Below, piece by piece: positions 42,403 to 52,633 of a stretch of 64,000 bases of DNA. The stretch covers positions 50,052 to 114,051 of the forward strand of contig NZ_QWFA01000036.1 in assembly GCF_003501885.1 (NCBI RefSeq), in the 5' to 3' direction. Positions within the stretch are counted from its first letter, which is position 1. Each line of letters opens with the position of its first letter. Under the pieces are notes generated by a model, which was given only the letters and a program-made list of their open reading frames with translations, had not been told where the DNA came from and did no database searches. The translations under genes were made by a program, and so were the position numbers. Source of the DNA: Streptomyces globisporus. Lineage in GTDB: Bacteria > Actinomycetota > Actinomycetes > Streptomycetales > Streptomycetaceae.

Positions 42403-43492
42403 CCGTCAGCACGCCGATCTGACGCTCCCGCAGCAGCGCCTTCAGCCGCTTCATGTTGAACGGCAGCTCGTCGGTGATCCCGTACCCGGCGACGTACGGC
42501 GAGGAGTACGGCTCGTCGCTCGTGATGTACGCGATCGTCTCGTCCACCAGCCGCCCGCCGCACCGCTCCACGAGGTCCGCGACCAGATGGGCCCGGATCA
42601 CCGCACCGTCCGGCTCGTACAGATAGCGCCCGACCGGGCCCACCGGCGGGGCCGGAAGCGGGGCCGGGGCGCTCAGGGTCGCCCCGGACGGCAGCAGCGT
42701 GGCCCGGAACGCGCCGGGCGCGAAGCCCTCCCCGTACCAGAGCACCGCCTCCTTCACGTCCCCGCCGTCCGAGATCCACTCGGCCTCCGCCTCCGGACCG
42801 ATCGCCTCGTGCGGGATGCCCGGGGCGATCTTCAGCGCCGCCCTGGGGGCCTTCAGCGCGGCGGCCGTGGCCCAGGAGAGCGGCGGTGAGTAGGCCTCCG
42901 GGTCGAAGATCCTGCCGCGTCCGCCGCGCCGCGCCGGGTCCACGAAGACCGCGTCGTACGGGGCGGTGTCGACCTCCGTGACGTCGGCGCACCGCACCTC
43001 GATCAGCTCCCCGAGCCCCAGCGCCTCGGCGTTGGCGCGGGCCACCTCGGCCGTCAGCGGGTCGCGGTCCACGGCGAGCACGGAGATCCCGGCGCGGGCC
43101 AGGGCGATCGCGTCGCCGCCGATGCCGCAGCACAGGTCGGCCACGCTCCGCACGCCGAGCCCGGCGAACCGGGCGGCGCGGTGGGCGGCGACCGAGGTGC
43201 GGGTGGCCTGCTCGACCCCGTTGGGCGTGAAGTACATCCGGTACGCGTCCTCGGCCCCGAACTTGGCGACCGCCCGCTGCCGCAGCCGGGCCTGGCCCAG
43301 GGCCGCCGACACCAGCTCCGCCGGGTGCGTGCGGCGCAGCCGGGTCGCGGTGGCCAGCTCGTCGGCGGGGTCGTGGTCGCGCAGCTCGGCCAGCAGCTGT
43401 TCGCCCTCGGGGGTGCGCAGCGCGGCGAAGGCGGCGCGGGCGGGGTCGTGGGCCGAGGCGGCGGAGGGGGTCGTTGCGTTCACCCGGTCCAT
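42266..43492 (-). CDS. class I SAM-dependent methyltransferase, THUMP-like type
   Basis: The 408-residue protein begins MDRVNATT and has AAFAALRTPEGEQLLAELRD (1-45). The SAM-binding region has ADLCCGIGGDAIALARAGI, VLAVDRDPLTAEVARANAEALGL and YDAVFVDPARRGGRGR (a DPxR-type catalytic-like motif). The C-terminal part resembles THUMP-like domains. The sequence suggests an RNA or small-molecule methyltransferase widely kept in actinobacteria, but the substrate is unknown. The 3' end overlaps the convergent membrane gene. Confidence 0.85.
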   Translation of the reverse strand: MDRVNATTPSAASAHDPARAAFAALRTPEGEQLLAELRDHDPADELATATRLRRTHPAELVSAALGQARLRQRAVAKFGAEDAYRMYFTPNGVEQATRTSVAAHRAARFAGLGVRSVADLCCGIGGDAIALARAGISVLAVDRDPLTAEVARANAEALGLGELIEVRCADVTEVDTAPYDAVFVDPARRGGRGRIFDPEAYSPPLSWATAAALKAPRAALKIAPGIPHEAIGPEAEAEWISDGGDVKEAVLWYGEGFAPGAFRATLLPSGATLSAPAPLPAPPVGPVGRYLYEPDGAVIRAHLVADLVERCGGRLVDETIAYITSDEPYSSPYVAGYGITDELPFNMKRLKALLRERQIGVLTVKKRGSAVEPEELRRRMKLSGPGSATVFLTRVAGAPTMLIGHPLG

Positions 43493-43601
43493 TGTGACCG
43501 GTGCGCCGGTGGAGGTCCGTGTGGGCCGCCCGGGGGACGGCGCCGGCCCGCTCGCGGTGTCGAAAGGGCGGACGGGGTGGCGGCTGGAAGGATGCGGCGC
43601 C

Positions 43602-44558
43602 ATGCAGCTAGTACGACAAAACGAAAAATCAGGCGGAAAGTGGCACAGGTCGGGCGTCGTCGTGCTGGCGGCCCTGCTGGCCGCCGCCGTCGCCTCCGGA
43701 TGCGCGGCGGAGACGGGCGGCAGCGGGGCGGGGGCTCCCGGCGGACCCGCGAAGCCCACCGCGGGCCGGTCGGGCGACGCGGCCCCGCAGGCCGGGCCGG
43801 CCCGGGCCCCGGACACGTACGCCGAGACGGTCAGGAAGAAGCAGGCCGCGCGGGCCGTCGCCGCGAAGAAGTGGGGTCTCGCCAAGGTTCCGCTCGCGGC
43901 CCCCGAACCGCCGAAGACCAAGCCGTCCATCACCACCCGCAAGGGCTTCGAGGTCCGGAACGACAAGGGGCTGCCGCCGGTCTTCACCACCGTCCCGACC
44001 AAGGAGAAGATCGTCTTCCTGACGATGGACGACGGGGCGGAGAAGGATCCCGAGCTGCTGCGGATGATGACGGAGCTGGACATCCCGTACAGCGCGTTCG
44101 TCAGCGACTACGTCATCAACGACGACTACGGCTACTTCAAGAAGATGCAGCGGCGCGGGGTGACCATCAGCAACCACACCCTCAACCACCGCTATCTGCC
44201 CGGCCTCTCCTACTCCGAGCAGAAGCGGGAGATCTGCGGCCAGCAGGAGAAGATCCTCCAGCACTACGGCAAGCGCCCCACCCTCTTCCGCCCGCCCTAC
44301 GGCAACTACAACCGCGACACCCTCGTCGTCGCCAAGTCCTGCGGGATCACCGCCGTACCCCTGTGGTCGTCCGAGGCCTTCCCCGACCGCATGGAATGGC
44401 GCGAGTGGGACCAGGACCTGCACCCCGGCGACATCGTCCTCACCCACTTCCGGGGCAAGGAGGACTGGAAGGGCTCGATGCCCGACATGGTCCGCCGCGT
44501 CATGAAGACCATCACGGACAAGGGGTACGCGGTGGCGAAGCTGGAGGACTACGTCTGA
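43602..44558 (+). CDS. polysaccharide deacetylase lipoprotein
   Basis: The 318-residue protein has a signal peptide with a lipobox (VAAAVASGC, Cys near residue 34), so it should be a lipid-anchored outer protein. After a linker comes a NodB-type domain: IVFLTMDDGAEKDPELL (catalytic DD), ISNHTLNHRYL (H-x-x-x-H metal site), TLFRPPYGNYNRDTL and GDIVLTHF. The metal triad Asp-His-His is complete. It probably deacetylates peptidoglycan or another GlcNAc polymer. No clear partner gene is adjacent. Confidence 0.92.
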   Translation: MQLVRQNEKSGGKWHRSGVVVLAALLAAAVASGCAAETGGSGAGAPGGPAKPTAGRSGDAAPQAGPARAPDTYAETVRKKQAARAVAAKKWGLAKVPLAAPEPPKTKPSITTRKGFEVRNDKGLPPVFTTVPTKEKIVFLTMDDGAEKDPELLRMMTELDIPYSAFVSDYVINDDYGYFKKMQRRGVTISNHTLNHRYLPGLSYSEQKREICGQQEKILQHYGKRPTLFRPPYGNYNRDTLVVAKSCGITAVPLWSSEAFPDRMEWREWDQDLHPGDIVLTHFRGKEDWKGSMPDMVRRVMKTITDKGYAVAKLEDYV

Positions 44559-44594
44559 CCCGCCCCTTCCCCGTACCCGGCCCCGAGTGCGCGC

Positions 44595-45083
44595 TCAGCG
44601 TCCGCTGCGCGCGCACTCGTCGCTGTCGCCCCCGCTGCGGCAGGGCGGGGAGTTCCAGGTGGGGGCCGAGGACGGGGAGATCGTGGGGACGGGGCCGCGG
44701 TCCGCCCACGGGTCCGGCCGCTTCTGCACCGCGGACGCGAGCGCGGCGGCGCACAGGGCCACCGCGACGAGCACCTGCATCCCGCCCGCCCAGTGCCACC
44801 GACCGCGCAGCAGGGCCACGGCGAGGCCGGCGGGGATCACGGCCAGGGCGGCGAGGGCGATGGCCGGGCCCCACGCGTCGGCGAAGCCTTCGGAGGGACC
44901 GTGTGGCGGCGCCAGGGTCCTCAACGCGATCACGAGCAACAGCAGCGCCCCCACCGCCGCCTCCGCGACCACCAGCAGCACGCCCGTCAGCGGGTCCGCG
45001 CACCCGCCGGGATCCGACGACGGCTGCCGCGCTGCGGCCCTCTCGTCCGGTCGTCCCGGCAGGCGGCTCTCCGAGTGCGTCAT
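44595..45083 (-). CDS. membrane protein of unknown function
   Basis: The 162-residue protein from ATG 45083 (MTHSESRLPGRPDERAAA) has three hydrophobic segments (about 30-52, 66-90, 94-115) and an acidic or Ser/Pro-rich tail with CRSGGDSDECARSGR. GGAG abuts this ATG too closely to be a normal ribosome site, so the true start is uncertain. It is divergent from groES, and its promoter region would overlap the CIRCE elements. I recognise no family. Confidence 0.6.
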   Translation of the reverse strand: MTHSESRLPGRPDERAAARQPSSDPGGCADPLTGVLLVVAEAAVGALLLLVIALRTLAPPHGPSEGFADAWGPAIALAALAVIPAGLAVALLRGRWHWAGGMQVLVAVALCAAALASAVQKRPDPWADRGPVPTISPSSAPTWNSPPCRSGGDSDECARSGR

Positions 45084-45178
45084 CTCCGTACCGTCGTACG
45101 GAACGTGAAGCTCCGTCCCCACGTTGTCCGGACGGTGATCCGACGGAGCCCCGATCGAGACGGCGCGCGGGTGGTGAA

Positions 45179-45205
45179 TTGGCACTCCGCTTGACCGAGT
45201 GCTAA
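45179..45205. promoter_or_regulatory. CIRCE element 1 (HrcA operator)
   Basis: TTGGCACTC, nine bases, GAGTGCTAA is a CIRCE inverted repeat (8 of 9 pairs). Its spacer contains TTGACC, the -35 of the groES promoter. HrcA bound here would block RNA polymerase. Confidence 0.9.
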
Positions 45206-45220
45206 TCGCGGTCATAGTCT
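45191..45220 (+). promoter_or_regulatory. groES-groEL1 promoter
   Basis: TTGACC (45191-45196), an 18-base spacer and TAGTCT (45215-45220) form a principal-sigma promoter. The predicted start point falls at the left edge of the second CIRCE element. Confidence 0.8.
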
Positions 45221-45225
45221 CGGGT

Positions 45226-45252
45226 CTGGCACTCCCCCCTGGAGAGTGCCAG
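45226..45252. promoter_or_regulatory. CIRCE element 2 (HrcA operator)
   Basis: CTGGCACTC, nine bases, GAGTGCCAG is a perfect 9-9-9 inverted repeat at the expected transcription start. With element 1 it brackets the promoter. Confidence 0.92.
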
Positions 45253-45361
45253 CACCACTCTGCGCGACAGGGCAGGTCCGGCACCCGCGACGACGGATCG
45301 GTCCGATCGCCACCCACAGACTGTTAAACCCCGTGAGATCTCCGAAGGGGGAGACCGGATC

Positions 45362-45670
45362 GTGTCGACCACCAGCTCCAAGGTTGCGATCAAGCCGCTC
45401 GAGGACCGCATTGTGGTCCAGCCGCTCGACGCCGAGCAGACCACGGCTTCCGGCCTGGTCATTCCGGACACCGCGAAGGAGAAGCCCCAGGAGGGCGTCG
45501 TCCTCGCCGTGGGCCCGGGCCGCTTCGAGAACGGCGAGCGGCTTCCGCTCGACGTCAAGACCGGCGACGTCGTCCTGTACAGCAAGTACGGCGGCACCGA
45601 GGTGAAGTACAACGGCGAGGAGTACCTCGTCCTCTCGGCCCGCGACGTCCTCGCGATCGTCGAGAAGTAA
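45362..45670 (+). CDS. groES: co-chaperonin GroES
   Basis: GroES forms the heptameric lid of the chaperonin. The 102-residue protein has the [18 protein letters not shown] start, the mobile loop [20 protein letters not shown] (about 24-43), and [22 protein letters not shown] at the end. GTG 45362 follows GAAGGGGGAGA. It is expressed with groEL1 from one promoter controlled by two CIRCE sites, so HrcA represses it and heat shock induces it. Confidence 0.98.
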   Translation: MSTTSSKVAIKPLEDRIVVQPLDAEQTTASGLVIPDTAKEKPQEGVVLAVGPGRFENGERLPLDVKTGDVVLYSKYGGTEVKYNGEEYLVLSARDVLAIVEK

Positions 45671-45716
45671 TTCACCCACGTTTGCTTGTGTTCTGCGCCC
45701 CTGGCCCCCTGCGTAA

Positions 45717-47393
<1,677 letters not shown>

Positions 47394-47410
47394 TACCTGC
47401 CGGTACGTCA

Positions 47411-47447
47411 GAGGCCCGGTGCCCCCGTCGCGGGGGCACCGGGCCTC
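47411..47447 (+). terminator. terminator after groEL1
   Basis: A perfect 17-bp stem (47411-47427 with 47431-47447) with a 3-base loop lies 17 bases after the stop. It also separates the convergent dehydrogenase gene. Confidence 0.9.
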
Positions 47448-47495
47448 GGTGCGTTCCGGGCGGGCCCGCGGCGGCCCGCAAGGCACCCGACGCGC

Positions 47496-48269
47496 CTACT
47501 GCGGACCGTACTTGCGCCCCGTCCGCGAGGTGACCCCGCCGAGCAGCCCCCGCGGGGCGACCTTCACCAGCCCCATCAGCGCCTTGTAGCGCGGGTCCGG
47601 GATCGACACCGTCTTCCCCCGGGTCAGATCCGTCAGCGCGGACGCCACCAGCTTGTCCGCGTCGAGCCACATCCAGTTCGGGATGTTGTCCGTGCCCATC
47701 CCGGCCCGCTCGTGGAACTCCGTCCGGACGAACCCGGGGCACAGCGCCATCAGCCGCACCCCCGATCCGGCCAGGTCCCGCGCCGCGCCCTGGGTGAACT
47801 GCACGACCCAGGACTTCGACGCCCCGTACGTACCGCGCGGCACGAACGCCGCGACGGACGCCACGTTGACGACCCCGCCCCGGCCCCGCTCCCGCATCCC
47901 GGCGACCGCCGCCGAGGTCAGCCGCAGGACCGCCTCGCAGTGCACCTTCAGCATCGTCAGCTCATCGGCCATCGACACCTCCAGGAAGCGCCCCTTGTTG
48001 CCGAACCCCGCGTTGTTGACCAGCAGATCGACCGGGTGCCTGCGGTCCGCGAGCCGCTTCTTGACCGCCTCGATACCGCTGTCCGTGGACAGGTCGGCGC
48101 TCAGGACCTCGGCCTCGATGCCGTGCCGGTCGTGCAGTTCCGTGGCCTGCTCGCGCAGTCGCGCGGTGTCCCGTGCCACCAGCACCAGGTTGTGCCCCTG
48201 AGCCGCGAGCCGCCGCGCGAACGCGGCCCCGATACCCGCCGTCGCGCCTGTGATCAGTGCAGTCGTCAT
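47496..48269 (-). CDS. short-chain dehydrogenase/reductase
   Basis: The 257-residue SDR has the NAD(P)-binding TALITGATAGIGAAFARRLAAQGHNL and the LVNNAGFGNKG motif. It also has catalytic Ser, Tyr and Lys in NVASVAAFVPRGTYGASKSWV and LMALCPGFVRTEF. R40 in LVARD suggests NADP(H). The substrate is unknown. The ATG lacks a ribosome site, and a TAACGT -10-like hexamer (minus strand, 48282-48277) ends 7 bases upstream. That hexamer abuts the mobile element at 48283, so expression may have been altered. Confidence 0.9.
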   Translation of the reverse strand: MTTALITGATAGIGAAFARRLAAQGHNLVLVARDTARLREQATELHDRHGIEAEVLSADLSTDSGIEAVKKRLADRRHPVDLLVNNAGFGNKGRFLEVSMADELTMLKVHCEAVLRLTSAAVAGMRERGRGGVVNVASVAAFVPRGTYGASKSWVVQFTQGAARDLAGSGVRLMALCPGFVRTEFHERAGMGTDNIPNWMWLDADKLVASALTDLTRGKTVSIPDPRYKALMGLVKVAPRGLLGGVTSRTGRKYGPQ

Positions 48270-48279
48270 ACGCGGCACG

Positions 48280-50019
48280 TTAGGGCATGTCCGGTGGATC
48301 TTGACCGGGGCCCCGATGCCTGGCACTTCCCCGAGCTCTCGGCTTCGCTCGAGCAGGGGAGGCCCCATCCCTCGCCGCGTTGCCGAAACGCCGGAATCGC
48401 TCCGCGATGAGGGCGTTCCAGCGCCTTGCGGTGGACCGCACCAGACGCCGCGGCCTGTCCGGTCCTGATCCACCGGTCACGCCCTGATGCCCCGCATGGT
48501 CCGGCACCTCACCCGCCCGCTGCCCCTTCTCCACCACCACGAACTGGCCCATCATCCCGTCGTCCTCGTGGGACAGCAGATGGCAGTGGTACATGTACGG
48601 GGCATCGGGATCGGAGGGCCCGTCGAACCGCAGGGCGATCCGCACGGTCGCGCCCATCGGTACCGCCACCGTGTCCTTACGGCCCCGCAGCGCCGGCTCC
48701 GGGCGCTTCCCGTTCACGTCCAGCACCCGGAACTGCACGTCGTGCACATGGAAGTTGTGCGTCATGTCGCCGCCGTTGCGCAGCGTCCACACCTCCGTCG
48801 TGCCCCGGGTGACCGTCTCGTCGATCCGGTCCATCGCCATCGGCTGCCCGTTGATCCCCGACCTGCGCAGCTCGAAGTGGCGGCTGCGCACCGCGTCGTC
48901 GGCCTCCGGCAGTTCAAGCCCCCGGTCCTCGGCCAGCCGTCCCGGCACCTCGGGGGAGGGGCGCAGCCGCTCGGCCGCCCGCAGCTGGAGTACGTCGAAG
49001 GAGTCGTCGCCCCCGTCGAACCGCCGCTCCCAGCCGTTCCCGTCCCGCCACGGGTAGCTGCGCAGCACCGTCCGCTCGCCCGGCCGCATCGTCACGACGA
49101 CCTCCGCCCGCTCACCCGGCGAGAGCTGCACCCGGTTCATCGACGCGGGCGCCGACAGCAGCCCGCCGTCGGTCCCCACCAGGTCGAAGGCCCGGTCGTC
49201 GTCGAAGCCGAAGGTGTAGATCCGGGCGGTCGACGCGTTCAGCAGGCGCAGCCGTACGCGCTCGTCGCCGACCTCGGCGTACGGGTCGAGCGTGCCGTTC
49301 ACCATCGTCCGCTCGCCCAGAAAGCCGGTGTTGGCCAGGAACCGGTGCCCGTGGTCGAACTTCGCGCCGTCGAAGGTGACGTCCTGCACCATCACCGGCA
49401 GATCGTCCACCCCGTACGTCTTCGGCAGCGCGAGCCGGCCGGAGTTCTCGTCGTCGAGCAGGAACATCCCGGCGAGACCCCGCTGGACGTGCCGCTCCGT
49501 CGCCCCGTGCGGATGCGGGTGGTACCAGAGCGTCGAGGCCGGCTGGTCGACCTTCCAGTGCGGGGTCCACGTGGAGCTCGCGTCGACCATCTGGTGCGGT
49601 CCGCCGTCCATCGCTGCGGGCAGGTGCATCCCGTGCCAGTGCACGCTGGACGCCTCGTCCAGGGTGTTGCGCACCCGGACCTTCACCCGCTCGCCGCGCT
49701 CGGCTTGCAGCGTCGGGCCCAGATGGTCCCCGTTGAACCCCCACGTCGGCGTCGCCGTCCCGTCCCGGAACTCCGTGCTCCCCGCCTGCATCCGCAGATC
49801 GAAGACGCGTGTGCCGTCCTCGTCCACCGTCGAGGGCGCGAGCGGCGGCACCGCCAGCTCGTTGCCGAAGCGGACCTTGCCCACCGTGCTCAGATCGGCG
49901 CTCGTCCACAGCCACGCGAACGAGCCGCCGATCCCCGCCGCGAGCACCCCCACCACGACCGTCAGCGTGATGAGCACCCGCTTCAGCCGCCGTCGTCCCC
50001 TGGTCTTCTCCATGCTCAT
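48280..50019 (-). CDS. multicopper oxidase, 3' end inside a mobile element
   Basis: The protein (579 residues from ATG 50019) has a membrane anchor or signal (about 11-32) and three cupredoxin domains with all copper motifs: SVHWHGMH, TLWYHPHPHG, THNFHVHDVQF and YMYHCHLLSHEDDGMM. It is a CueO/laccase-like three-domain oxidase that could oxidise Cu(I), phenols or metals. The conserved protein ends soon after QFVVVEKGQ. The last 65 or so residues (SGPDRPRRLVRSTARRWNAL and on) are read from the MITE-like element, and the stop TAA is its flank. The extension is not family sequence. Confidence 0.9.
   Translation of the reverse strand: MSMEKTRGRRRLKRVLITLTVVVGVLAAGIGGSFAWLWTSADLSTVGKVRFGNELAVPPLAPSTVDEDGTRVFDLRMQAGSTEFRDGTATPTWGFNGDHLGPTLQAERGERVKVRVRNTLDEASSVHWHGMHLPAAMDGGPHQMVDASSTWTPHWKVDQPASTLWYHPHPHGATERHVQRGLAGMFLLDDENSGRLALPKTYGVDDLPVMVQDVTFDGAKFDHGHRFLANTGFLGERTMVNGTLDPYAEVGDERVRLRLLNASTARIYTFGFDDDRAFDLVGTDGGLLSAPASMNRVQLSPGERAEVVVTMRPGERTVLRSYPWRDGNGWERRFDGGDDSFDVLQLRAAERLRPSPEVPGRLAEDRGLELPEADDAVRSRHFELRRSGINGQPMAMDRIDETVTRGTTEVWTLRNGGDMTHNFHVHDVQFRVLDVNGKRPEPALRGRKDTVAVPMGATVRIALRFDGPSDPDAPYMYHCHLLSHEDDGMMGQFVVVEKGQRAGEVPDHAGHQGVTGGSGPDRPRRLVRSTARRWNALIAERFRRFGNAARDGASPARAKPRARGSARHRGPGQDPPDMP
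48283..48484. mobile_element. MITE-like element with 26-bp terminal inverted repeats
   Basis: Left end 48283-48308 (GGGCATGTCCGGTGGATC then TTGACCGG) and right end 48459-48484 are inverted copies with four mismatches in 26. CCGGTGGATC (48291-48300) and GATCCACCGG (48467-48476) match perfectly. The flanks are TTA and TGA, compatible with a TNA target site. The inside has no transposase but a hairpin with CTCGGCTTCGCTCGAG at about 48337-48352. I infer a non-autonomous element about 202 bases long. Confidence 0.7.
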
Positions 50020-50118
50020 CAGCGTTCCGAGGCGACCGGCCCCGGGCATGGGGCAGAGCCCTGAACGGCCCCCGACCGGGCCCCTACGGCCCGACCGGGG
50101 GAGATCCCTCAGTACCGG

Positions 50119-51714
50119 TCAGGGTGAAGCGGCGAAGGACAGCATGCGGGCCTCGCGGACGGGCTTCTTGTTTTCGTCCCCGCTCATGATCGTCGATGTC
50201 AGGACCAGCCGTCCGTCGACGTAGGCCGTGTGCCCCATGAACATCTCGTACTCCCACCGGGCGGTCGCCGCCGGGTGCTTCACGACCTCGGTCTCCGTGC
50301 CGGCGCCGCGCGGGCCCATGAGGAAGGTCCGGCCGGGCTCACGCGAACTTGCCGCCTCGTAGATGCGCATCGACCTGCCGTCCTCGGCGCGCAGCGCGTA
50401 CAGGTAGCGAAGATCGTCGGACTTGATGCCCCACAGGAACTTCCCGGACTTCACGTCGTACGCGCCGACCTGGTCGGTTCCGCCCAGCATGATGAGCCCC
50501 TTGTCGACGGAGGCGCCCCGGCAGGGCTGGATGTCGTCGCCGCCCCCGTCGCCGGCACAGTGCTCGAACCCCTTGTCCCTGGCGTCGAAGGTGACGCGGT
50601 GCTTGCCCTTGGGGTCCAGGACCGTGATCCGCCAGTCCTTCGCGGTGTCCTCGTTGTTGTAGACGGTGAAGACGACCGGGTCCATGGAGATCAGAGCGCC
50701 GAAGCTCCAGCCGGTCTTCGTCCGGTAGCGCCACAGGAGCTTGCCGGTCCGGGGATCGAACTCGCGCAGCTGGCCGTAGTTCTTGCCCCGGTCCATGGAG
50801 ACCATGCAGTCGGAACTCACCAGCAGCCGGGCGGCGCCGCCCGCCACTGCGGTGGGGAAGCACGCCCCCTTCTTCTCCGAGGGAATCCTGTGGAGCTTGC
50901 TCCCGTCGTCCATCCGGTAGGTGGTGGCCCGTTGGCCCCGGGCGACGGAGAGGACGTCGCCGCTGATGGCGCTGTAGACGAGGAACGTGCCGTCCTCGTC
51001 ACCGGGCTCGTCGAGCTTCTTCTGCCACCCCTGCTTCCCGGTCTTCAGGTCGATCATCTGCATCTGGTTGCACAGATTGCTCCGCTCGTTGTCGGGCCTC
51101 TCGTGCCGGAAGACCACGACCTTGCCGTCGGGCGTCGGATTGGCCGGGGTCTCGCACACGGCGGAGGGGAGCGTCACGCTCCAGACCTCGGCGCCGTCCG
51201 AGAGCCGGTAGGCCGTCACCTTCCGGTACAGCGCCTGGACTGCGGTGTCGCCGACGATCCACAGGTCGTGGACCGGGTTGATCTGCTTGGGGATATCGGT
51301 CTTGTCGTCGGCGATCCACGCCGAGGCCTCGCCCGGCTTCCGCGCGGCCGCGACTTCCTTCGTCGTCGGAATGTGGCTCAGCTCCGGGCCGCCGGCCGCG
51401 GGCGTACGGGACGGGGACGCCGAACCGGAAGGGCCGGGCGACTTCTTCGCCACGGGCTTCGTGGGCTCGCCCCGTCCCCAGTCGGTGAGGCCGTACACCC
51501 CGCCCGCCACGATGACGAGCACCAGCGCGACGACCGCGGCGACGACCGGCCCCCGGCCGGAGCGGCGCCGCGGGGGCGGAGGCGGGGGCGTCGGCGGCCC
51601 GAACCCCTGGGGCCCGGAGCCCTGTTGCGCGTCGCCCCCGGAGGCGTACGGGTTACCGGGAACGGGCTGCTGCGGCGGGCCCGGCGTGTACCAGGGCTGC
51701 TGCGGATCGGGCAT
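50119..51714 (-). CDS. membrane-anchored PQQ-repeat beta-propeller protein
   Basis: The 531-residue protein begins MPDPQQPWYTPGPPQQPVPG, a Pro/Gly-rich cytosolic part typical of Streptomyces surface proteins. A membrane segment follows (about 60-85: VVAAVVALVLVIVAGGVYG) and then a PQQ-binding-like propeller with repeats such as AYRLSDGAEVWSVTLPSAV, LKTGKQGWQKKL and DPRTGKLLWRYRTK. No quinone-enzyme partner is nearby, so it is probably a scaffold or binding protein rather than a dehydrogenase. GAGGGG precedes the ATG. Ligand unknown. Confidence 0.85.
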   Translation of the reverse strand: MPDPQQPWYTPGPPQQPVPGNPYASGGDAQQGSGPQGFGPPTPPPPPPRRRSGRGPVVAAVVALVLVIVAGGVYGLTDWGRGEPTKPVAKKSPGPSGSASPSRTPAAGGPELSHIPTTKEVAAARKPGEASAWIADDKTDIPKQINPVHDLWIVGDTAVQALYRKVTAYRLSDGAEVWSVTLPSAVCETPANPTPDGKVVVFRHERPDNERSNLCNQMQMIDLKTGKQGWQKKLDEPGDEDGTFLVYSAISGDVLSVARGQRATTYRMDDGSKLHRIPSEKKGACFPTAVAGGAARLLVSSDCMVSMDRGKNYGQLREFDPRTGKLLWRYRTKTGWSFGALISMDPVVFTVYNNEDTAKDWRITVLDPKGKHRVTFDARDKGFEHCAGDGGGDDIQPCRGASVDKGLIMLGGTDQVGAYDVKSGKFLWGIKSDDLRYLYALRAEDGRSMRIYEAASSREPGRTFLMGPRGAGTETEVVKHPAATARWEYEMFMGHTAYVDGRLVLTSTIMSGDENKKPVREARMLSFAASP

Positions 51715-51884
51715 GGTCTTCCCCTCAAGACGTGCCACTCGGCGCGAAGCCCGGTTCTCGGGCGCAGGTCACTGGTGGTGGACGCGTCACCGGACGATCC
51801 AGTTCCCGGTCAACGACCCGGAAACCGCAGCGTGGGTGACGCCGTGTCACCCACAGACTCTCCGAACGGCTTCCCGCCCGGCCC

Positions 51885-52553
51885 TCAGCCCTGCTGTGCC
51901 GCGTACTCCCGGGCCTTGCGCAGCGCCTCGGGGTGCAGTGCCTCCCCGGCGGCCAGCAGGGACGGCAGCAGGGTGCGTTCGGTCGTCGACGCCCGGAACT
52001 GCAGGGCGGCGGTGATCTCGTGGTCCGGCCGGTGCACGATCTCGATGGGGTCCCCGGCGCGCACCGTACCCGGTTCGATCACCCGCAGATACGCGCCGGT
52101 CACGCCCTGCTGGGTGAAACGCTTGACCCACCCCTTCTCCTGGACGTGCTCGGCGAAGGTCCGGCACGGGATCCGCCCCGAGGTCACCTCCAGCACCAGG
52201 TCCGCCCCCACCCGCCAGCGCTCGCCGATCAGCGCACCGCTGACATCGAGACCCAGGGTCGTGAAGTTCTCGCCGAACATCCCGTTGGCCAGCTTCCGGC
52301 CGCCCAGCTCCCGCTCCCAGTCGTCCAGCTCCTCGCGGGCGAAGGCGTACACCGCCTGGTCGCTGCCGCCGTGATGGCGCAGATCGCACACCGCGTCCCC
52401 GGACAGCCCGCTGCCGCCGACGCCCTTGGGGCCGGGGTCGCGCACCTCCACGGGGCCCTCCACCGGGCGCTTGTCGATCCCGGAGAGGCCGTTCGGGCCG
52501 TCGGTCTGGGGGTTGGGGCGGAGACGGCCGATGTTCACGGTGAGCAGCTTCAT
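51885..52553 (-). CDS. MOSC domain protein, YiiM-like
   Basis: The 222-residue protein has a YiiM-type MOSC domain: LTVNIGRLRPNPQTDGPNGLSGIDKRPVEGPVEV, GSDQAVYAFAREELDDWERELG, NFTTLGLDVSGALIGERWRVG and the Cys of SGRIPCRTFAEH, the conserved MOSC Cys. In YiiM, MOSC domains bind molybdenum cofactor and reduce N-hydroxylated compounds. It is divergent from a LysR gene with about 80 bases between, so the LysR protein may control it. Confidence 0.9.
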   Translation of the reverse strand: MKLLTVNIGRLRPNPQTDGPNGLSGIDKRPVEGPVEVRDPGPKGVGGSGLSGDAVCDLRHHGGSDQAVYAFAREELDDWERELGGRKLANGMFGENFTTLGLDVSGALIGERWRVGADLVLEVTSGRIPCRTFAEHVQEKGWVKRFTQQGVTGAYLRVIEPGTVRAGDPIEIVHRPDHEITAALQFRASTTERTLLPSLLAAGEALHPEALRKAREYAAQQG

Positions 52554-52633
52554 GCGGGTACGTTAACCGCCCCCGACCCAAAGAAGTACGTTATTAATTG
52601 GCCTCTTCCCCAAGAATTCCTTATGATGGAGCG
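52554..52633. promoter_or_regulatory. AT-rich divergent region of the MOSC and LysR genes
   Basis: This 80-base region has a strongly AT-rich core (GTACGTTATTAATTGG, AAGAATTCCTTATGATGG). TTGGCC (52598-52603), an 18-base spacer and TATGAT (52622-52627) form a promoter for the LysR gene that would start at or very near GTG 52634. LysR proteins commonly bind T-N11-A sites in such gaps. No site is proven here. Confidence 0.6.

Noticed and set aside
52598..52633. Upstream start of the LysR gene
   Set aside because: It lies inside the predicted promoter; the LysR family start is MIEARHLRVL at 52634.
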